The notes beneath the pieces were generated by a model. The model was not told where the DNA came from and searched no databases. It saw nothing but the letters and a program-made list of their open reading frames with translations. Source: Marinihelvus sp036351115 (lineage in GTDB: Bacteria > Pseudomonadota > Gammaproteobacteria > Xanthomonadales > SZUA-36). From it: a DNA stretch of 64,000 bases. Shown one piece after another: positions 27,077 through 34,136 of this stretch. Position 1 is the first letter of the stretch, and every line of letters starts with the position of its first letter. The translations under genes and the position numbers were made by a program. The DNA lies in contig JAZBOL010000060.1 of the NCBI GenBank assembly GCA_036351115.1, forward strand, positions 77,523 through 141,522. Direction: 5' to 3'.

Positions 27077-28618
27077 TCATTCGCCCGGGCCGTAGTCGCC
27101 AGGACCCCGGCAACTGATCATCTGGTAGTCGAGCGCGCTCATGGCGCCGCCCTCGGGAGGCCGGAGCCCGTAAAGCAGTTCCGTGCGCGCCTCGATGCTG
27201 GCGAGCAGGGCATGGCCGAGGCGCATCGCCGCCTGCCCCGCCTCCTCGCTGTAGCGCGTGAGCGAGTCCACCGCGAGCTTGTCCTGCCCCTGGGCATACA
27301 GCGCGTTGGCCGTCGCCTCCACGGCCTCCTGCTCCGCGGCCAGCCGGTCTTCGAACGCGGTGAGCGCCTCGGTGACTTCCGGGAGAAAGCGATCCGGATG
27401 GTCACAGGTGTAATACATGAGCCGCTTGAACAGCCGCCCGGCGAATTCGGTGGCTTCCTGGATCTGCCAGTCCCGGGTCAGAAAGGCGCTGGCCTCGCCC
27501 TTGGTGAGGTAGCGGTGCTGGCCGAACTGGGGCGCAATGGTGCGAACTCCGACCCGGTAGGGCACGAACGGTGCGGTGACCGAGCCCGTCGGCGCAACCC
27601 AGAGCAGGTGTAGGTCCCCGCGGTCCCGCTGGCGCAGCCGGGCCACCTGGCCATAGCCGGTGCTGTCCTTCGAGAGGCGCCGATCACGGACCGCATCCAT
27701 CATCCGGCGCAGGTCCACGGGTGCCGCTTCGGTCAGTTCCCGCTCCAGGGCGGTGCGGGGATAGCGGGCTTCGTCAGCGCCGTAGACCGCCATCACGTCG
27801 AAGGGTTCGCCGGAGTCCGGATCCCACCAGCCCTGTTCGACGGCGAACTCCACAAAGTGCTCCGCCCCCATGAAATCGTCTCGCTCCCGGAAATCCAGCG
27901 GGATTTCCCGGATGTAGCCGGGATAGGACACGCGCACCTCGTCCGGGCCCAGGCGCTCGGCGATCCACAGGCCCTGGCCGCCAGCGAAATTCAGCAGCAC
28001 CCAGCCCTCCTCGGCATCGGCGAAGAGATGGGAGTTTCCCCCGTAGGTCGTATAGCCATGCTCATCGATCAGGGCGCCGACGATCTCCACCGCTTCCCGG
28101 GCGCTGCGGGCGCGTTCCATGACGATGCGGGAGAGATCGCTGTACTGTGGCCCGCGCTGGGGATTCGGCGTCATGGCCACCAGTTCCGCCCGGGAATCGG
28201 ACCACACGTCGCGCGCCGCCACGCCGTACTCATTGAGCCCGCCGTTGGTCAGCGGGGGCGGGAAGCCCTCGAAGTCCGAGTAGTTCATCGAGAGGTAGCG
28301 GAAGGTGCTCGGCGCCTGCGGAATCTCCATCAGTTCACCGGGCATGTAGGCGTCCGCCGTGGCACCGACGCGGATGGTCGCACCTTCCGGGTGCTCCGCG
28401 CCCGGAACGACCACGAGCCAGTGACTGGACACCTCGTCGCCGGAACCGCCGATCAGCACGCTGCCGTCAACGGTGAGGTTCTTGCCGACATAGATGGCAT
28501 AGCTGGCGCACAGGGCCGGCGCCCAGCACGAGAACGGCAGGGCAAGCAGCGCCGTGAAGGCCCCACGCCAGAGCGCGCCCCCGCGGCGGGCGACTCGCTT
28601 TCGCCCTCCGCGATCCAC
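27077..28618 (-). CDS. C69 family dipeptidase, exported
   Basis: A 513-residue Ntn-type hydrolase of peptidase family C69. An N-terminal signal (WRGAFTALLALPFSCWAPALC) precedes the processed core. The nucleophile is probably C37 (CASYAIYVGKNLTVDGSVLIGGSGDE), exposed after cleavage, as in Lactobacillus PepD-type enzymes. NGGLNEYGVA, and WVLLNFAGGQGLWIAERL are family motifs. It degrades dipeptides in the periplasm or on the cell surface. The start lies 3 nt after the pntB stop, so it probably shares that transcript, an unusual pairing. Confidence 0.88.
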   Translation of the reverse strand: MDRGGRKRVARRGGALWRGAFTALLALPFSCWAPALCASYAIYVGKNLTVDGSVLIGGSGDEVSSHWLVVVPGAEHPEGATIRVGATADAYMPGELMEIPQAPSTFRYLSMNYSDFEGFPPPLTNGGLNEYGVAARDVWSDSRAELVAMTPNPQRGPQYSDLSRIVMERARSAREAVEIVGALIDEHGYTTYGGNSHLFADAEEGWVLLNFAGGQGLWIAERLGPDEVRVSYPGYIREIPLDFRERDDFMGAEHFVEFAVEQGWWDPDSGEPFDVMAVYGADEARYPRTALERELTEAAPVDLRRMMDAVRDRRLSKDSTGYGQVARLRQRDRGDLHLLWVAPTGSVTAPFVPYRVGVRTIAPQFGQHRYLTKGEASAFLTRDWQIQEATEFAGRLFKRLMYYTCDHPDRFLPEVTEALTAFEDRLAAEQEAVEATANALYAQGQDKLAVDSLTRYSEEAGQAAMRLGHALLASIEARTELLYGLRPPEGGAMSALDYQMISCRGPGDYGPGE

Positions 28619-28621
28619 CGT

Positions 28622-30067
28622 TCAGAGCGCCGCGTTGACCGCGTCCAGGGTTTCCTTGGCGTCCCCGAACAGCATCCGCGTGTTGTCCTTGAAGAACAGC
28701 GGGTTCTGCACGCCGGCATAGCCCGCGGCCATGCTGCGCTTGAGCACGATCGTGGTCTTGCCCTTCCAGCATTCGAGGACGGGCATGCCCGCGATGGGGC
28801 TATCCGGCTCATCGAGGGCCGAGGGGTTCACGATGTCGTTGGCGCCGATGACCACGGACACGTCCACGTCGGGAAAGTCGTCGTTGATCTCCTCCATCTC
28901 GTACACGATGTCGTAGGGCACCTTGGCCTCGGCCAGGAGCACGTTCATGTGCCCCGGCATACGCCCGGCCACCGGGTGGATGCCGAAGCGGACGTTGACG
29001 CCCTTGTCGCGGAGCTTTTTCGTGATTTCCTGCACGACGTGTTGCGCCTGGGCGACGGCCATGCCGTAGCCGGGGATGATCATGACTTCCTTCGCATCCT
29101 CCAGCAGGGCCGCGGTCTCTTCCGCCTCGATGGGCACGACTTCGCCCTGGTCACCCCCGCCGCCGGACGCCGCCGCACCGCCTCCGGTGCCGAAACCGCC
29201 GGCGATCACGTTCAGGAACTTGCGGTTCATGGCACGGCACATGATGTAGCTGAGGATCGCCCCGGAAGAGCCCACCAGCGCACCGGTAACGATGAGCAGG
29301 TCATTGCCCAGCATGAAGCCGATCGCCGAAGCGGCCCAGCCCGAGTAGCTGTTGAGCATGGACACCACCACGGGCATGTCCGCTCCGCCGATGGCCATGA
29401 CCATATGGATGCCGAACAGCAGGGCAATGACGGTCATGATGATCAGCGGCAGGAAACCCGCATGCCCGGCCAGCCCTTCCGCCGCACCCGCGGCGCCCGC
29501 CGCCGACTGCTGTACGAACTCGATGCCGAACCAGATGGCGCCGAGAAGCAGCAGCAGGTTGAGCCAGTGCCGTGCCGGCAGGGTCAGGGGCTTGCCGCCG
29601 ATGCGGCCGGACAGCTTGCCGAAGGCGATGACAGAACCGGAGAAGGTCACGGCGCCGATGAGCACCCCCACGTAGGTCTCGATGTCGTGGATGGTCTTCA
29701 TGGCGCCGGTGTAGTCGCCGCCGTGGCCCAGGAAGTTGGCGTAGCCCACGGCCACCGCCGCGAGGCCCACCAGGCTGTGCAGGATGGCCACCAGTTCGGG
29801 CATCTGTGTCATCTGCACGCGCTTCGCCGCGATGAGGCCGATCACGCCGCCCACCACCAGCACGGCGCCCAGCTCGAGATAATTCGCCTCGACTTTCCAG
29901 ATGACCGTCGCCAGGAAGGCGATGGCCATGCCGATGATGCCGTACCAGTTGCCGCGACGGGCCGTTTCCTGGTTCGACAGTCCGCCGAGGGCCAGGATGA
30001 AGAGGATCGTGGCCAGGATGTAGGCCATGGGCAGCATGCCGGCGTTTTGATTGATGATTTCGGTCAT
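28622..30067 (-). CDS. pntB: NAD(P) transhydrogenase subunit beta
   Basis: A 481-residue membrane subunit. The N-terminal half has eight or nine helices (MAYILATILFILALGGLSN onward). A Ser/Gly-rich linker (FGTGGGAAASGGGGDQG) leads to the NADP(H)-binding domain III, with VMIIPGYGMAVAQAQH and VIGANDIVNPSA. With PntA it moves hydride from NADH to NADP+ driven by proton entry, supplying NADPH. It follows pntA by 10 nt. Confidence 0.95.
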   Translation of the reverse strand: MTEIINQNAGMLPMAYILATILFILALGGLSNQETARRGNWYGIIGMAIAFLATVIWKVEANYLELGAVLVVGGVIGLIAAKRVQMTQMPELVAILHSLVGLAAVAVGYANFLGHGGDYTGAMKTIHDIETYVGVLIGAVTFSGSVIAFGKLSGRIGGKPLTLPARHWLNLLLLLGAIWFGIEFVQQSAAGAAGAAEGLAGHAGFLPLIIMTVIALLFGIHMVMAIGGADMPVVVSMLNSYSGWAASAIGFMLGNDLLIVTGALVGSSGAILSYIMCRAMNRKFLNVIAGGFGTGGGAAASGGGGDQGEVVPIEAEETAALLEDAKEVMIIPGYGMAVAQAQHVVQEITKKLRDKGVNVRFGIHPVAGRMPGHMNVLLAEAKVPYDIVYEMEEINDDFPDVDVSVVIGANDIVNPSALDEPDSPIAGMPVLECWKGKTTIVLKRSMAAGYAGVQNPLFFKDNTRMLFGDAKETLDAVNAAL

Positions 30068-30077
30068 GACGGCGCCC

Positions 30078-31619
30078 TCACTTGCGGAACATTTCGAGCA
30101 TGCGCCGCGTCACCGCGAAGCCGCCGAAGATGTTAATGGAGGTGATGAGCACGGTCCCCACGGCGATCCACTTGATCAGCGGATCCGACGAGGAGATCTG
30201 CAACAGGGCGCCGATCACGATGATGCTCGAGATCGCGTTGGTCACGCTCATGAGCGGCGTGTGCAGTGCCGGAGTCACGTTCCAGATCACCATGTAGCCC
30301 ACGAAGCAGGCCAGCACGAACACGGTGAAGTGCCCCATGAACTCAGGGGGCGCCACGGCGCCCATGGCCAGCAGCGCGATGCCCGCGACGGCCATGGCGA
30401 TGGCCGTGCCGGTGAAGGATTTTGGCGCCTGCTCCCTGGGCTCCGCCGGGGCGGCTTCCGCGGCCTTGGGCTGCGGCGGCGCCGCCGACAGTTTGGGCGC
30501 CGGGGGCGGCCAGGTGGTCTCACCGTCCTTGCAGACGGTCACGCCGCGGATGATTTCGTCCTCCATGTCAACGACGATCTGGCCGTCCTTCTCCGGCGTC
30601 AGGTCCGTGAGCAGGTGGCGCAGGTTGGTGCCGTAGAGCTGGCTGGACTGGGCCGCGAGGCGGCTGGGCAGGTCCGTGTAGCCGATAAGGGTGACACCGT
30701 GTTTCACCACGACTTCGTTCTTTTCCGTCAGTTCGCAGTTGCCGCCCTGCTCCGCCGCCAGGTCGACGATGACGCTGCCGGGTTTCATGCTCTCCACCAT
30801 CTCGGCGGTGATGAGTCGCGGGGCGGGCTTGCCCGGAATCAGGGCCGTGGTGATGATGATATCCACTTCCTTCGCCTGCTCGGCAAAGAGCGCCATCTCG
30901 GCCTCGATGAACTCCTTGGACATGACCTTGGCGTAGCCACCTTCGCCGGAGCCGTCTTCGTCCTCGAAGTCGAGCATGAGGAACTCGGCGCCCATGCTCT
31001 CGACCTGCTCCTTGACCTCGGGCCGCGTGTCGAAGGAACGAACGATGGCGCCCATGCTGTTGGCCGCGCCGATGGCCGCCAGGCCTGCGACGCCGGCGCC
31101 GATCACCAGCACTTTCGCCGGCGGCACCTTGCCGGCAGCGGTGATCTGCCCCGTGAAAAAGCGCCCGAAGTGCTGGGAGGCCTCGACCACGGCGCGGTAA
31201 CCGCCGATGTTCGCCATGGAGCTGAGGGCGTCCATTTTCTGCGCGCGGGAGATACGCGGCACGGAGTCCATGGCCATGACCGTGGCGCCACTGGCGGTGA
31301 GTTTCTCGAGCAGCTCGGGATTCTGCGCCGGCCACAGGAAGCTGATCAGGGTCTTGCCGGGGCCCAGGCGTGCCGCCTCCTCGTCGTTGGGTCCGCGGAC
31401 TTTCATGATGATGTCCGCCTGGCCCCACAGCGCCTCGGCGCTGTCGACGACCTCGACACCGGCTTCGCGATAAGCGTCGTCCGTAAAGCTGGACGGCTCG
31501 CCGGCGCCACTTTCCAGCATCACCTCGAAGCCGAGCTTCTGCAGTTGACCCGCGACTTCCGGCGTCGTGGCGACGCGTCGTTCACCGGGATAGGTCTCTC
31601 TTGGCACACCAATTTTCAT
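30078..31619 (-). CDS. pntA: NAD(P) transhydrogenase subunit alpha
   Basis: A 513-residue subunit. Residues 1-370 form the NAD(H)-binding domain I (VPRETYPGERRVATTPE, VLVIGAGVAGLAAIGAANSMGA). A Pro/Ala-rich linker (about 378-403) leads to three or four C-terminal helices, so this is the E. coli-type fused PntA rather than split PntAA/PntAB. A GGAG site lies upstream of the start. It heads the pntA-pntB-C69 peptidase unit. The Fur box at 31725 is about 106 bp upstream and oriented between this gene and the small plus-strand gene. Confidence 0.95.
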   Translation of the reverse strand: MKIGVPRETYPGERRVATTPEVAGQLQKLGFEVMLESGAGEPSSFTDDAYREAGVEVVDSAEALWGQADIIMKVRGPNDEEAARLGPGKTLISFLWPAQNPELLEKLTASGATVMAMDSVPRISRAQKMDALSSMANIGGYRAVVEASQHFGRFFTGQITAAGKVPPAKVLVIGAGVAGLAAIGAANSMGAIVRSFDTRPEVKEQVESMGAEFLMLDFEDEDGSGEGGYAKVMSKEFIEAEMALFAEQAKEVDIIITTALIPGKPAPRLITAEMVESMKPGSVIVDLAAEQGGNCELTEKNEVVVKHGVTLIGYTDLPSRLAAQSSQLYGTNLRHLLTDLTPEKDGQIVVDMEDEIIRGVTVCKDGETTWPPPAPKLSAAPPQPKAAEAAPAEPREQAPKSFTGTAIAMAVAGIALLAMGAVAPPEFMGHFTVFVLACFVGYMVIWNVTPALHTPLMSVTNAISSIIVIGALLQISSSDPLIKWIAVGTVLITSINIFGGFAVTRRMLEMFRK

Positions 31620-31724
31620 TGTGGTCTCCGTTTATTGCTTGATGCTGCACGCCCGTCGCTGAGCATACCCGTTCCATCTGCGAAGGGGGAAACGGGTTCA
31701 GCCAGGGGGTAGAATTCTTTAATG

Positions 31725-31741
31725 CAAATGATTATCATTTG
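31725..31741. promoter_or_regulatory. Fur box
   Basis: CAAATGATTATCATTTG is a perfect 17-bp palindrome around a central T and matches the core of the Fur consensus (GATAATGATAATCATTATC). It lies 37 nt upstream of the 89-residue gene's start. Confidence 0.8.
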
Positions 31742-31778
31742 TATGCGATCACCAGAAAGGCCAAAAAGGTAAGCGTCC

Positions 31779-32048
31779 GTGTCCAGTTCCCTACCTGTTT
31801 CCGACAACACCCTGCCCGGGGATCTTCACCTCGATCAGCTCCAGGGGCAGCTCGTATTGCTGATGAACCGTTACGCGATTCGGGCCGACGCCCAGGTCGC
31901 CCGCGCCATCCGCGACACCATGCTGGGCATTCTCAGCCATCCCCTGATCGAGCTGTTTCCCGATGTGCAGACCCAGTGTGCACGGACGCTGAACCACTGG
32001 CGCGCGCGCTGCGCCTGTGGCTCGGAACCCCGGGCGTCCGTGCATTGA
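31779..32048 (+). CDS. unknown 89-residue Fur-regulated protein
   Basis: A small cytoplasmic protein starting with GTG (MSSSLPVSDN). It is predicted largely helical (DLHLDQLQGQLVLLMNRYAIRADAQVARAIRDTMLGIL) and has three cysteines, one at QTQC and two at RARCACG near the C-terminus. No signal peptide or transmembrane segment. I do not recognise the family. The Fur box directly upstream indicates induction under iron limitation, so roles in iron sparing or Fe-S handling are possible but not shown. Neighbouring genes give no further clue. Confidence 0.65.
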   Translation: MSSSLPVSDNTLPGDLHLDQLQGQLVLLMNRYAIRADAQVARAIRDTMLGILSHPLIELFPDVQTQCARTLNHWRARCACGSEPRASVH

Positions 32049-32241
32049 GCCGCGCGCTACAGCACATGACCGATCCCGTTGCATGCTAGATCGGACCCGA
32101 ATCGATATCCGCCTCGCGCACGGGATGGGCTTCGACCCGCCCCTGATCGTGATCCCGATCGAGCGCTTCGGTAATCAAGCTGCCGTCTTTTATACTCAAG
32201 GCTGTTGAAGCGAACGCGAAGCCTCGGGAGGGATATCGGAC

Positions 32242-32796
32242 ATGAAGGCGGCTTTTGCAACGGCGCTGCTCTGGACCGGACTGGCGCTCAGCCCCGGTGC
32301 CGGCGCGCAGAACGATCCTGTAACCGGTGACGCCGCGGAGGTCGAACGCCTGGCCCCGCTGCACCGAACTTCCCTGCTGGTGGCCGACCTCGAGCGCTCC
32401 CTGACCCTCTACCGGGATATTCTCGGGCTGGAAGTGGGCCGCGTCTCGGACACGCCCCCGGACTCCTATTCCTACCGCTTTTTCAATATCGAGCCCGGCG
32501 CCATGAAGCGTTTCGCCTACCTGAGCGGCGAAGACGGCTACGCGAACGTGCTGGGGCTGGGCGAAGTACCCGGGATCGAACTGAACCTGCCGGAAAGCCC
32601 GCGCTCGGCGGCGTATGTGCAGACCGTGGCGGACGTGGAAGGGGTCCGGGAGCAGGTAGAAGCGCTTGGCCTGGAGACCATTCCCCCGGTGGAATTCATG
32701 AGCCGCGAGGCCGGCAAGCCCGGCATGGAGTTCGGCATCATCGATTTCGACGGGCACCTGATCCTCGTCTACGGCCTGCTGAGGCCAACGCCCTGA
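32242..32796 (+). CDS. exported VOC (glyoxalase/bleomycin-resistance) family protein
   Basis: A 184-residue protein with a signal peptide (FATALLWTGLALSPGAGAQ) and one VOC beta-alpha-beta-beta-beta module pair: HRTSLLVADLERSLTLYRDILGLEVGRV and AAYVQTVADVEGVREQVEALGL ... GIIDFDGHLILVYG. His and Glu-type metal ligands are plausible but the set is not complete by eye. A periplasmic location is unusual for the family. GGGAGG precedes the start. The stop codon overlaps the next gene's proposed CTG start. Confidence 0.82.
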   Translation: MKAAFATALLWTGLALSPGAGAQNDPVTGDAAEVERLAPLHRTSLLVADLERSLTLYRDILGLEVGRVSDTPPDSYSYRFFNIEPGAMKRFAYLSGEDGYANVLGLGEVPGIELNLPESPRSAAYVQTVADVEGVREQVEALGLETIPPVEFMSREAGKPGMEFGIIDFDGHLILVYGLLRPTP

Positions 32797-33260
32797 GCGC
32801 CGAACCTCGCGCCCGTATCTGGGTCGATGCGGACGCCTGCCCCCGCGTGGTCAAGGACATGCTCTACCGCGTGGCGGAGCGCAGGGCGATCGAGGTCATC
32901 CTGGTCGCCAACCAGGCGCTCTCCACGCCCGGCTCGAAATACATTCGCGCGATCCAGGTTTCCGGCGGTTTCGACGAGGCCGACAACCACATCGTGGCCC
33001 AGGCCCGGCCCGGCGACCTGGCCATCACCGCGGACATTCCCCTGGCCGCGGAACTCATCGACCAGGACGTTCGGATCCTGACCCCCCGCGGCGAGCGCTA
33101 CACCGCGGAGAACATCCGCCAGCGGCTCAACATGCGTGATTTCATGGAGACCATGCGCGCCAGCGGCATGGAGTCCGGCGGACCGCCGCCCTTCGGCCAC
33201 GGCGACCGCAAGGCCTTCGCCGACCAGCTCGACCGGCTGGTGGCCCGGTGGGACAGCTGA
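32793..33260 (+). CDS. YaiI/YqxD (DUF188) family protein, probable CTG start
   Basis: A 155-residue protein of the YaiI family (NYN/PIN-like fold; nuclease role suspected, unproven). The conserved N-terminus IWVDADACP lies upstream of the first ATG/GTG (32847, which would cut it off). The only plausible start before it is CTG at 32793, inside the VOC stop (CTGA overlap), with GAGG 8 nt upstream. This gives 155 residues against about 152 for E. coli YaiI. Other motifs: GSKYIRAIQVSGGFDEADNHIV, LAITADIPLA, NIRQRLNMRD. Confidence 0.82.
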   Translation: MSAEPRARIWVDADACPRVVKDMLYRVAERRAIEVILVANQALSTPGSKYIRAIQVSGGFDEADNHIVAQARPGDLAITADIPLAAELIDQDVRILTPRGERYTAENIRQRLNMRDFMETMRASGMESGGPPPFGHGDRKAFADQLDRLVARWDS

Positions 33261-33377
33261 CGGGGATTTGAACATCCTGGTAAGGCCCCGGATCTTTCTC
33301 GGCCGGGCCGGGATCCCTGGCGGCCGGAGCCACCCGTCACTACACCGGGGAGAGGACGCCGGCTGATCGTCCGAGGT

Positions 33378-33860
33378 TCAGCCCTCCGTCGGCTCCGTCA
33401 ACAGTTCGCCGGTTTCCAGGATCGGTGAAGCGTCGACGTGCTCCGCGTCCATGAGCTCGGCAATCCGCTCCAGGGAAGCGGCGAGCATCTTCTGCTCCCA
33501 GGAATGCAGCTGGCTAAAGCGCTCCACGAATTCCTCCTGGAGCAGGCTTGGCGCCTTCGCCAGGCTGGTTTCGCCCCGATCCGTCAGGGAGACGCACACC
33601 CGACGGCGATCCTCAAGGCTGCGGGTGCGCTCCACCAGCCCCTTGGCCGCAAGGCGGTCGATGATCGCCGTAACGGTTCCCTGGGATAGGTGTACTTCCC
33701 GGGCCAGCTGGCTCACGGACGGCGTTCCGAGGTCACCGACAGACTGAAGCACGAGCAGCTGCGGAACCGTGAAACCGGCGCTCCGCTCCAGGCGCTTGGA
33801 ATGCAGGTCGATGGCCCGGGTGATTCTTCGCAGGGCGGTCAGCGTGTCTTGTGCGTTCAT
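33378..33860 (-). CDS. MarR family transcriptional regulator
   Basis: A 160-residue winged-helix repressor. The wHTH spans about 33-100 (FTVPQLLVLQSVGDLGTPSVSQLAREVHLSQGTVTAIIDRLAAKGLVERTRSLEDRRRVCVSLTDRG). A C-terminal dimerisation helix and the tail DAEHVDASPILETGELL follow. Ectoine-type regulators (EctR) share a similar tail, but no ect genes are in the window. It is divergent from the receptor at 34137, its most likely nearby target, with 276 bp between. No obvious dyad was identified. Confidence 0.88.
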   Translation of the reverse strand: MNAQDTLTALRRITRAIDLHSKRLERSAGFTVPQLLVLQSVGDLGTPSVSQLAREVHLSQGTVTAIIDRLAAKGLVERTRSLEDRRRVCVSLTDRGETSLAKAPSLLQEEFVERFSQLHSWEQKMLAASLERIAELMDAEHVDASPILETGELLTEPTEG

Positions 33861-34136
33861 GCCGCCATCTTAGCGCGCGACCCCGGCGCGGATAACCCGT
33901 GCTGGCGTCAGCGAACGCTCCTCTTAAACCCTGTTATTCCATTCTGTCCAAAGCAGTATTGCGCCAATCAGTGTCGGTAATCGCCTGAAACCCTTATTTC
34001 ACAACGGACAGGATATTTTTTTTCATTTGTGTACAATGCTCCGCTGAACGACAGCCCGTCACCAGGCTGCTACGGCCCTGTGCCAAAAAAAAGATTCATT
34101 CCGACCATCACAACGACTCTGTCAACTGGGGACTTC
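33861..34136. other. intergenic region between marR-type gene and TonB receptor
   Basis: AT-rich for this genome. It contains a T9 run at 34015-34023, and TACAAT at 34032-34037 as a possible -10 element without a convincing -35. No operator or RNA gene could be supported. Confidence 0.4.
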
